Below are positions 8,453-18,000 of a stretch of 18,183 nucleotides of DNA, piece after piece. The DNA lies in contig BBXU01002869.1 in assembly GCA_001598975.1 (NCBI GenBank), forward strand, positions 1 to 18,183, read 5' to 3'. The notes under the pieces were generated by a model. The model had not been told where the DNA came from, searched no databases, and saw only the letters and a list, made by a program, of their open reading frames with translations. Each line of letters starts with the position of its first letter. Position 1 is the stretch's first letter. The translations under genes were made by a program, and so were the position numbers. Source of the stretch: Parachlorella kessleri. Taxonomy: Eukaryota > Chlorophyta > Trebouxiophyceae > Chlorellales > Chlorellaceae.

Positions 8453-11058
8453 ATGGGGTCCCTGTTGGATGTGGCTGTCGTGGGTGGTGGCCCTGGAGGG
8501 CTGGCTGCAGCCAAGAGCATACTCACGGCACGCCCCGACCTGAGGGTTGCTGTTTTTGAAAGGAGCACCAACATCAGGGCGCCTCGTGGCGCCTTCACAG
8601 GCCTGCTGCCTAATGGTATCCGAGCTCTGCAGGTGGTCTGGTCTGGCCAGCTTCTCCTGACCTGCGCTTGGGCAGATATACATTACATAATACATAGCAG
8701 ATATAGCCTATATGGCATATATAGCTCCCTTGCATGTCGTCCACAGTGGCGGGTTTAGGCTGGCTTATCGCTTTGGGCGACAGCCGTTATGGTCCCAAGC
8801 TTGCAATGGATGGGTTGCAGGGAGTCACGGCAGCAGTACCATCTGGGCGGGGCAGTAGCTTGAGGCTTGCAACAAATGGTTCACATGGTAGCTGGCGTTG
8901 ATGCACGCTGCGCAAGTACAGCTGTGCACAGAGTCCTAAGCATTATGGATAGCAATGCAGGCCATCGACCCCTCGCTGCGGGAGAAGGCCTTGGCCCTGG
9001 GTTGCAAGCGGACCTACAAGCGCATCAGCAAGGCCTCGGGGGAGGTCCTGAAGGAGGAGCGGGGCGATGCTGTGAGCACTGAGCTGCACCGCTTTGGGGA
9101 CCTGTCCTTCCTGGCCTGGCACGACCTGCGGCTGATGCTGGCGGAGAGCCTGCCGGAGGGGGTGCTGCAGACAGGGATGGCCTTTGAGCGGTACGAGGAG
9201 GCAGCGGGCGAGAACGGAGGGGAGGGCAATGACGGGTTTGTGAACCTGCGCTTCTGCCAGCTGCAGCCCAAGGCAGCCAAGGTGGGCCGCCAAGGTGGGA
9301 AGGCGTGAGTTTCATGCATCTGTGGAAATGCTCTGTATGTGGACATGTTTTTTTCTGCCATCAAAAGGTGCCTACACTGTCAGGAAAGATGCAATTCAAA
9401 CTGCTGGCAAGTTTCGGGGACACCCTGCGGAATGGTGGGTTGAGGCTTGCCTTTCCAGGGCTTTCACAGGCTACACTCAGTAGCCAGGGGAGCGCCAGCA
9501 ATGTGCCCCTACGCCCTGGGCAATAAAAGCTGTGCCTTCTTCAACCTGGCACAGCCCTGCCACGTGCTGCTGTACAGCAGGAAGCAGTAACTGTCAGCGC
9601 CAGGCTGCTGGTGGGAGCCGACGGCAACAACTCGGCCGTGCGGCAGCAGTGCCTGGGCGACGGCCCGCCTGAGTTTCTGGGGACCGCTATGTGGCGGGCA
9701 TTCTTCCCAGCCACGCCGCCCTTCTGCGACTACCCCGACAGTGACAGCATACAGCTGCAGTGGCTGGGCGAGAGGAAGGCGCTGTTTCTGTGGGGCCTGC
9801 CTGGAGGCCGCTTGGCAACCCTGGCCACATCACCCTGGCCTGCTGAGAAAGTTGATGTGCTGGCTGAAGCCAACTACATCCAGGTATGCATCAGGGCTTT
9901 CTAACCAATGGTTCGGCTGAGTAAATTAATAAATAAACAAACAAACAAACAACTAAATAAAGACGCCCAGGCCTTAAGGTTGCTTGTTCTGCTGAGGATA
10001 GACTACACTGGTCGCAGGGTGGACCACTTGGCTCCCACCGCTACTTATGCCAGCAAACGTGTAACTCTGCTAGCAGCACCCCCTGGGGAACAGGCTAACA
10101 GGTGGTTTGCTAGCAATCATGTCCCCTATGATATGCAGCTTTCGAGCGTCTTTTTCAAAAGACCTCAACAGGCAGCGCTTGTGGGTTCTGCCCCGCTGCA
10201 GGAGCCCATGGGTCGCGCAGAGCAGGCACAGCAGGCCAAGCAGCGCTGCCAGGCCATCTTTGCGGCCAGCAGCGGGTGGGACCCCGAGGTGGTTCGCATC
10301 ATCGATGCCATCGACCCTGCATACCTCACAGAGCACGGGCAGTACTGCAGGGAGCCTGCCACCTGTGCTGAGTGGGGACGGGGGCGGGTCGCCCTTCTGG
10401 GAGATGCTGCCCACCTGGGGACGCCCTTCCTAGGCCAGGGCACCTCGCAGGCCATAGAGGACGCGCTTGAGCTGGGCAGGTAGGCAACTAATGGCTGTGG
10501 CTGTGAGACCAGTACGGATGGCACCCTGGAGTTACAGTGATCTGCAATTATAGCATACACCCTGCGGCTTGGCCAGGCTGGCAGCAATTTATGAAGGTGG
10601 GCAAGTGTGAGTGTCTGCCGGTGATTTGCATCCTACATCGGTAGGTGTATGGGAGCTGTGGTAGTTTGCATGCTCGCCTTGTTTAAGCAAGGTACGTTGC
10701 TTGCCTGAGCCCGTGCTTTTCCAGCGGCTCCACAGTGGAAAGCCTAAGCTCTGGTGACGCGCCTGGCCAGCGCTTGCATGCGACCCCTGACGGGTGACCT
10801 ATGCATCACCCCATGTGCAGAGCAGTCCTGGAGCTGGGTCCAACCCCTGCCGCGCTGCGCAAGTATGAGCAAGTGCGCAAGCCGCAGGCCACCCCTGTTC
10901 AAGCTGCCTCGGTCGGGCTCTGCAAGAGCTTTGTTGCGGGCAAGGGGGGCCCGGGCGACGAGATGAAGGCGAACATTGAGGGAGGGTTCCTGGCGCGCTC
11001 GTTTGACCCGCTGCCACGGGGCGCTGAGGCACTCCCTCTTGGTGCAGGGCCTATTTGA
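8453..11058 (+). CDS. FAD-dependent monooxygenase (aromatic hydroxylase family)
   Basis: Five exons fit: 8453-8632, 8961-9281, 9581-9883, 10202-10479 and 10821-11058, with phases 0,0,0,2 and a total of 439 aa, normal for this family. Three hallmark FAD motifs occur in order: the dinucleotide-binding VVGGGPGGLAAA (residues 9-20) with VFER ending the second strand (about 34-37); the DG motif LLVGADGNNSAVR (about 176-188); and the GD motif GRVALLGDAAHLGTPFLGQG (about 329-348). Such enzymes use NAD(P)H and O2 to hydroxylate or epoxidise small substrates. The relatives include salicylate hydroxylases and zeaxanthin epoxidases, but nothing here fixes the substrate. No targeting peptide precedes the Rossmann fold from this ATG, which suggests a cytosolic enzyme unless an upstream exon exists. 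Donor 1 (CAG/GTGGTC) is weak. Exon 3 has a NAGNAG acceptor (9577 or 9580), adding or omitting one Gln. No TGTAA signal is seen downstream. Confidence 0.9.
8676..8727. repeat. AT-rich stretch in monooxygenase intron 1
   Basis: A run of TATA/CATA-type steps (TATACATTACATAATACATA, then TATATGGCATATATAG) stands out from the GC-rich surroundings. It is intronic and probably simple-sequence DNA. Confidence 0.6.
9931..9960. repeat. (AAAC)n-type microsatellite in monooxygenase intron 3
   Basis: AAATAAACAAACAAACAAAC and its flanks form a short A-rich tetranucleotide repeat between exons 3 and 4 of the monooxygenase. Confidence 0.8.
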
Positions 11059-11483
11059 TGAGTCATGGGAATGGGTGGCGGTATATGTGTTGATGGAAAC
11101 GTGCTGGCCTTGCGGCAACTTTGACAGTGCAGCAGGTTGCACCGTTTCGACTCACTGAGTCTCGGTCGCAGGCATGGTCGCAGGTAGAGAGGAGCACACA
11201 CCCATCGCTACGCTTCCTTCTTGCGCCCCACAGGCCTTGGTTCGCCACCTTGCCGCAGATTGTCTGGCGCCTTAAATCTATGTGCTCTACTATACTCAAC
11301 AACAGAATTAGTCTTGCCAAAGTCGTGCTTCTGTCTTGCATGTCAATCTGCCTTGATGACTCACGCGCCACGTGAGCAATCCGTGTTGTTATCTCGTTCA
11401 ATTCTAGCACAGGAGAAGGTGAGTCATCATTCCTGAAATAAATTAAATGCAGGCTGGTAGTCAAAAGCTCTAGGAAAATCGAG
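11059..11483 (+). promoter_or_regulatory. hemD upstream region with TGASTCA cores and a G-box
   Basis: The 425 bp between the monooxygenase stop and the hemD ATG contain exact TGASTCA cores at 11059-11065, 11357-11363 and 11420-11426, and a CACGTG G-box at 11369-11374. The last two cores sit in an 11-bp inverted repeat (TGATGACTCAC at 11354-11364, its reverse complement at 11419-11429). These are bZIP-type target sequences in eukaryotes; a role here is inferred. The second arm also reads AAG/GTGAGT, a good splice donor, so part of the signal may be a 5' UTR intron. Confidence 0.4.
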
Positions 11484-13972
11484 ATGTTGACCATGCGAGC
11501 AGCCACCCCTAGCCTGCAGGGGCAGAGCAGCTTTACACCCATATATCAAAGCGTTAGGAACCCGATCAGACGTCATACTTATGCAGCAGCTTTGCGCCTA
11601 GCAACCCTCAGGCCATGCACCGACCGAGCTCCGACTGCCCTGGCAGGTACTTGGCATCGCTTGTCCCCCTCCTGCTGACCCAATAAACTTGAGAGCTATC
11701 TGTAAGGATACAGGTTTCAGCAAGTTTACTGGTGGTCCTGCAGCCAGTGCAGCTGCCCCGGAGGCCAGCACCTCGGCTGGGCCAGCACCAGTGCGTGCTG
11801 CAGCAGAAGCAGCAGCGGCGCCCCAGGTGGTGCTGACACGAGAGAAGGGAAAGAATGGCAAGCTGCAGAGGGAGCTGGAGGCTCGGGGTATCAGCTGCCT
11901 GGAGATGCCGCTCATAGAGACGGCGGCGGGGCCTGACAGGTGGGTGGTGGGGTGCCCATGCCTGCTTGCTTGGGTATTCAGCCCATAGTTGCTTGCTTGG
12001 GTAGGGTGTGCCCGTGCCTGCTTGCTTGGTTGGTCCATGTGTGTGCCATTCCGTGGCAGGTGCGGGCAGTGCAGTTGCATGGCATCAAACCTGCATGGCC
12101 GATGGAGCTTATTAGCTCCCAAGCCATTATAACATTGGCTTACCATCACCAGGAATGAACTCTTTTTCGCTGTTGCACACTGCCCTGTTGCCCTGTTGCA
12201 CACTCCCCACACCTTACAGTGTGCAGGGACAGGCTGCCGGAGCTGCTTCGCACACACTCCTTTGACTGGATCTGCCTGACGTCCCCGGAGGCAGCCAACG
12301 TCTTCCTTGGAGCCTGGCGGCAGGCGGGACGCCCAGGGGGGCTACGGCTGGCGGTGGTGGGCGACGGCACGGGGGTGGTGCTGACAGAGGCCGAGGGCGA
12401 TGCATTGACGCCAGAGTTTGTGCCGTCGGCGGTGAGTGCGATCCGCTTGTTGTCTGGCCAGGCTACCGCAGAAGGAAGCAGTGGTGAAGTGTGGGGCGGG
12501 CGGGTGCACCACCTTGAAGAAACAGAGGAGCTGGACTGGCAGAGCTGTGAGGAGTTGCAGCAGGGAGAGTGTCTGCCGGGTGCCAGATTTGTAGTGGCAT
12601 TGTACCAACAGCCCAGAAGTGGCCTGGTTGGTGCCACTTCAAGGGGTGGTGCACCATGGTGCCACGCAACGTGGGCCATCCAACAGCAGGCTGGTGATAT
12701 GCACTGCCCCTGCCAAGCTGCCAAACATCACATGAGGCATTGCCATCCGGTGTGTTCATATATAAAGTTGCTACCCTGCAGCCCTGCCGTGCCACCTTGC
12801 CTGCCCAAGAGGCCTGCCCCCCCCCCCCCGCCCTCTCCCCGCAGGCTGATGCAGTTCACTTTTCAGCGGAGCTGCCCCACATCCCTGGGGGCAGCAACAC
12901 CGTGCTGTACCCCGCCTCAAACAAGGCACGCTCAGTGTTGCAGGTATGCAGCATTTGTGGTCGTGGAGGGGTATGTGCGGTGGTGTTTGGTACGAATGAC
13001 TGGTGGGGTAAGGGGAGGGTTCCAGGCGATAGCGTGTGGCTTGCAAGCTCTCCTGCAGCATCGTCGACTACCTGTGGCACCAAATTAATGTTCGCCAGAT
13101 GGGCACCCTGCACTACAATACCTTGAAACCCAGCCCAGCGCCTGTGCCATACTCCCTGGTAGCAGAGTCTTTTGCTTGCTTCAGTACTGAGACCGTCACT
13201 GTAGGAGAGAGAGTGTCGAGACCTTGAGTATTGGGCAACTGTTGTCGCTTCATGGCGCCCTTGTAGGATGGGCTGGCAGCCCGTGGCTACACCGTGACCC
13301 GGCTGGACACCTACGACACGCTTCCCGTGACAACACTAGACCCTGACATGCTGGCAGTGGCCAAGAAGGCGCAGGTCATCACAGCCGCCTCCCCTTCCAC
13401 CATCAAGTGAGCGAAGGTGGAAGAAGTATGCGCTGCAGAAGCAACCATTCAGCTTACTTGCCTGTTACAACTGATCGTCCGGACGGGGTGATGCATGCCA
13501 TGAAGGAATGGTACCTGGCGCTGGTGGTTTGTGGGCATAGTACATCCTGGTCTTTTGTTGGCCTCATTTACGGGACTCACGGCAGCATGGCCTGGTGGCA
13601 GTACGCTGTTAGACCTGACTAGACTAGACAACTGATCGTGGCCAAGTCGGCGTTACCAACACAGGCGCCTCCCTTCAGTGTGAAGCAACCGTCACACATG
13701 CAGCACCCCTAAAACGCCCAGGTATATGCATGCGGTGACGACCTGCTGTCGTTCCCAACACCTCCCGCAGGTCCTGGGTGCAATTTGCCGGTGATCACAG
13801 CCAGACTGATGTGGCTGTCGCCTGCATCGGCTCCACCAGCGCAACAGCTGCTGAGAAGCTGGGCTACACGCGCATCTTTTTCCCCAAGCTGCCAGGCATT
13901 GAGGGCTTCGTGAGCTCCATTGAAGACGCGCTGGCAGACTGCCGGCGGCGGCAGCAGCAGCAGCAGCCGTAG
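11484..13972 (+). CDS. hemD: Uroporphyrinogen-III synthase, plastid precursor
   Basis: Six exons fit: 11484-11646, 11714-11939, 12227-12431, 12845-12943, 13267-13406 and 13771-13972, with phases 1,2,0,0,2 all matching and a total of 344 aa. The enzyme cyclises hydroxymethylbilane with inversion of ring D to make uroporphyrinogen III, on the way to haem and chlorophyll. Evidence: the plant-type signature [13 protein letters not shown] (residues 93-105), then [63 protein letters not shown] and [15 protein letters not shown]. The first exon, [17 protein letters not shown] onward, is rich in Arg/Ser/Ala/Thr with almost no acidic residues, as in a chloroplast transit peptide, followed by an Ala/Pro linker. 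A second ATG at 11493 is in frame. The C-terminus ends in RRR plus five Gln from a CAG run. The gene follows the monooxygenase in the same orientation but has its own 425-bp upstream region. Confidence 0.94.
11964..12033. repeat. Spaced GCTTGCTTGG repeats in hemD intron 2
   Basis: GCTTGCTTGG recurs at 11964, 11991 and 12020, twice followed by GTA, with GCC or GTT before it. Spacing is 27-29 bp. It lies just after the exon 2 donor and looks like a decayed short tandem repeat. Confidence 0.7.
12817..12829 (+). repeat. Poly-C tract before hemD exon 4 acceptor
   Basis: Thirteen C residues in a row form the pyrimidine tract of the acceptor ending at 12844 (CTCTCCCCGCAG). Confidence 0.85.
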
Positions 13973-14447
13973 GGCTGGGGACGGCGGCAGCGGCATCAGC
14001 ATTAACATGAATAATGCTAGGGGACAACACGTGCCGTTTACGCCAGTCGTAGGCAAGTTTGGCGGACACAGAGCAGCTGCTGCCGTTCCTTGTTGCAGCA
14101 GAGCTGGGCTTTGGTGGTGCCCACTATTTCTCATCGCTCCGGATGCGGCGGCTTTGAAATGCGCGGCTGCAAAGCTATACCCAGCAGGCGTTGGTGTAGC
14201 GAACCCGCAGCTTGGCACTTGCATAAACAACCAGGGCGCACAGGACGTGCACCCTGACAGATAGTACAAGCATACTCAGAACTCAAGCAAGACCCAGGCT
14301 CATTCTGCTCCCAGCCCTGTCAGTCCCGTCCAGTCCAGTCCAGCCCAGCTCTACTCCCTGTTTGCACTACCTGCCACCCATGCTTAGACAGCGCAAGAAA
14401 AAGCACTCTCACAGTGTAGTAGGGCCTTTGAGACTCACACAAAAGCC

Positions 14448-14475
14448 CAGCAGTGTGGCACCCGCCACACTGCTG
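14448..14475. repeat. Perfect 12-bp hairpin
   Basis: CAGCAGTGTGGC (14448-14459) and GCCACACTGCTG (14464-14475) are exact reverse complements separated by ACCC. The stem lies about 475 bp after the hemD stop and 550 bp before the GT49 ATG. Confidence 0.9.
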
Positions 14476-14660
14476 TCTGACCCATTCCTGTCACATGCAT
14501 TTCCATCTTAAAAGCCCACGAGTATGAACGCCAGGAAGGGGGGATGACGCACACATCACGTCAGGATATTGAAGTTGTCTGAGCGCAGGCCAGGTCCACC
14601 GACCGTGGGGGTCTTCAGCGGTATATTTGGATACGTGCTTGACGTCGACCATCTTTGCAG

Positions 14661-14723
14661 GGGGGTTAAGGGATGTCTATCATGGCGTGTTGGCCATCAA
14701 GGATGTGATCCAACGCGTATCGG
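14661..14723 (+). other. Possible upstream exon of the GT49 gene
   Basis: The segment follows a CTTTGCAG acceptor and ends at a GG/GTGAGA donor. Read through, it codes LRDVYHGVLAIKDVIQRVS and joins in phase 1 to the acceptor at 14996, giving DFQVAGQLH just before the chosen ATG at 15023. No in-frame ATG is present in it, so it would be either a 5' UTR exon or coding for an N-terminal extension started further upstream. Confidence 0.35.
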
Positions 14724-15022
14724 GTGAGACTGCTATTTATTGAGATGTTTGTCCGCGATGTGCAAACTTCGTGGTGCTGATAGGGTGGTGTTCATTGCAA
14801 GCGAGGGCAATGAAAAGGTAGTGAAGTGCCTCGCCTGCACGTAGCACTGCTAGACTCCCACTGGCAACGAGGCTTGACACCGGCCAGTGCACCAGCAGGG
14901 GAAGGCACCCTGCTACAAGCTAGTCCGTGTGCTGCTGGCCAGCCATCTTGTTATATAGCAGCCTGGCTCTGTGCACTCAGATCCAACCTGTTGCAGATTT
15001 CCAGGTTGCTGGGCAGCTTCAC

Positions 15023-18000
15023 ATGGGCTCGATGTACCAGTGGGGCCCGCAGCAGCGGCAGCAGCAGCACCGTTGCCCCTGCAGCACCTGGCCACCCAGG
15101 CCTGTGCGGCTCCAGACCTCAATCCTGCTGATGCTTGGGCTGCTGGTAAGAGGCCCCTCACCCCATCGGAACTGCCAGCACACGCTCCTGCCGTGACCAG
15201 GGCATGTTGGTCGACTGCATGTGTTTGTAACATGCATTTATCCTATACATTTATCCTCCGTCCTATGGTCAGTATCGACCTCACCGGAAGGGCTTTTGGT
15301 GTTTATGTCGGCTGGCTTCCTCGTCGAGCTAACCACCACAGCCGTTGTTGCCGCTTTGACAGAGAGTGTTGGTGCCCTCCCTACCCTGTCCTCGCCAGTT
15401 GCTCTCATTTGTCGGTGGCCTAAGTAGACTCAGTAACCTAGCATCCTGGCTCGATCCTGCAGGGCTATATGTGGGTCACAGCCAGCCGAAGCCTGCTGGC
15501 AGAACACACCAGGCCAGCCACAGACACTTCAGGTCTGCGAGCTGGCACCACTCGTGGTGGGCCGAGAGCACCAAGCCGTTCCCTGCGAGAAGCAGCAGCA
15601 GCAGTGGCGGCAGCAGCATGGCAAACAGGACCTGCAGCAGAGGCGGCAGTGCGGGCAGCGGCAGCTAGAGACGTGATACTGTTAGCGCAAGGCCCGCGGC
15701 CAGCAGGGGGGGTGACAGTTGCAGGCAGCACAGCGGGCTTAGCAGGGGGAGGAGCGCCGGGCCTGACCCAGGCGGCACCTGTGATTTCATACCCTGCACA
15801 GTTCGGGCAGTGCCGGGGTCCCTCCACCAATGAGACAGTCCCTCACTTGGTGTCCGTCAGGCGGTGGTGGAGCAGCAAAGGGCGCCAGGGAGAAAGCATC
15901 ACGCTGGTCACGCAGCTGTCATTGGAGAGGTGACCCTGGGAGTGTGCACTGGTTGGTCTTGAGGATACAGTTGTACTCATGTATGTGACCCGAGCTTGGC
16001 TTGTTGGAATCTACCGCGCTTACAAAGAAGGAGCGTGTGGGCGGCTGCTATGCCTGATGGTGGTTCCCCGGTAGTTGTGGCAAGCAGTGCAAGCCACGGA
16101 CGCTCCCGTAAGAACAATCAACTCCACACGGTCAGCTTGCTGTAGCTGCTAGCAGTTGGAGGAGCTGAGTGAGGTACGGGGCACCAAACTCAATTGTGTT
16201 CTTGCAAGCTCCTCTGCAGGTTAGACATGCTAGAGAACCAGTGCAGTGTCTGGCCAGACGCCATCGCAGCCGTGGTCTATGCGCCCACCCTGGGGGGCAG
16301 GCTGTGGTCAGCGGAGGACCCATCTCTAGCGGGGCAAAGGCTGGGGGTAGCACAGTCACGGCTGGATGCATTCCATGGCCGCATGGAAGCTCAAGGTAGG
16401 GAGGGGTTCCGTATACCTGAGGTTGTGTTGGGATGGTGGTGTATAGAGCGGGGCTGGATTGGAGCGGCGTCCAAGCTGGCACAGTCATTAGCCAGAAGTT
16501 GGAAGCGCGAAGTAGGCATGCATGGCTAGGTTTAATGACGGCCTGCAAGGCACCAGTCAAGAAGCTACTCTGCGTGCCCGTGCCATGAGATATGACGAGT
16601 GACTAATACATGCTGACCCAATGTGGGCTTTCACGCTTGCTGTCCCTTGTCCCCACGGGTTGGATGGCACCTGCTGCTAAAGTGGAGCTGAAACCCAGGC
16701 GCACCGCAAAGCCGAACAAAGTATAGAGCCCTCAATACTTACCAACAGGGTTTGTTACTGCATGCTGGGAACAACTGAAGTGGCCCTAGGACCTTCCAAC
16801 GATCAAGATAGGACAGCGGTGGGTGCAGAAGCTCACTGCCCTACCTAGAAGCTCACTGCCCTAGTGGCCCTACCTACCCTGTGCATGTGCAGGGCGCTGA
16901 AAATGCTGCCCTCACCTCCCTTTCTTCTTCAGTGCAGGGCGCTGTACCTTGGATCTGGAGCTGGCCTCCCAGGACTTCCATGACGAGGGGGAGGGGGGCC
17001 ATTGGCAGATGCTAAACCTCATTGCCCCACCTACTCTGTGCACGTGCAGGGCGGTGCACCCTGGACCTGGAGCTGGCCTCAGAAGATTTTCGGGATGAAG
17101 GGGAGGTGGGACTGTACCCCTTCAACGCCGCACGCAACCGGGCACTCATGCTGGCAGGCACAGAGGTGAGGCACCGGCGCAGGCACAAAGCAGTGACATA
17201 GCGTGCTGCCAAGGGTGGTGCGTTGCAAGATTGACAGGCACGGATGCTGTGTTCCCTGTAATGCAACGAGGGGGAAGGTGAGGGCTGCCACACAGCGGGG
17301 CCTTGGGGATTCATCTGCCGGAAATATACCCTAAAGTGTCAATGCCCACGCCTATGTTCCAAGTTGGATGCTGCAGGGCGGGAATTACGCTCTGCAAACG
17401 TGCTGTCTGTTCCTTAAGTGTCATGGGCCATTCCTGTATTAAGCGTAGACCCTGCTACTCTTTCTGTGCCCTCCTGGCAGGCCCTCCTGCTCCTAGATGC
17501 CGACTTTGTGCCGCCCACCTCCCTGGCGGCCGCCTACCAGGCCTCACCCCGCGCCTACCAAGAGCTGCTGGCGCAGCTGCGGCAGGGGCAGACGGTGGTG
17601 CTGCCGGCCTTTGAGACGGCGAGCGGCGGCGCGGAAGGGAGGGCGCTGGCACTGGCTGCTGCACAGCGTGAGTCACAGCAGGGCATGGCATGGCCTGCGG
17701 TGGGTGACTTCGGCCAATAGCAGCACTGCTACTCGTAAGTGCATACCTTGTGTTTGCAGCTCTTGTCCCATCCCCGTGTACGGGACAAGGCATGGGTAGG
17801 GAGCTAAGACCGGCTGGCGCAAGCTGCCGTGGTAATAGCACAAGCACGGCCATAACACCGAGCTGCGATAACCGAAAACCGCTGTGCAGGGGGCAAGGCA
17901 TTTGTGGTGGGGGAATACGCTGCCGGCCGGCTGCTGGGCTTCCAGATGCGGCAGTACGAACCAGGCCACGCACCCACTGACTATGCCAGGTGGAGCGCAG

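Larger units (their letters stand above)
13973..14996. other. Intergenic between hemD and the GT49 gene
   Basis: Contains the 3' UTR of hemD and the upstream part of the GT49 gene. Visible items are a degenerate CAGTC tandem repeat at 14321-14350, a perfect hairpin at 14448-14475 and a possible upstream GT49 exon at 14661-14723. I see no separate gene and no TGTAA polyadenylation signal. Confidence 0.5.

Noticed and set aside
11615..11646. Alternative hemD start (ATG at 11615, [10 protein letters not shown])
   Set aside because: It can be joined in phase only by using a different acceptor (after TTTCAG), and gives a poor targeting peptide; the ATG at 11484 joins in phase at the 11713 acceptor and gives a typical transit peptide.
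11598..12257. 219-codon minus-strand open frame
   Set aside because: It is antisense to hemD exon 2, one of the clearest coding exons in the window, and shows only Ala/Ser-rich composition.
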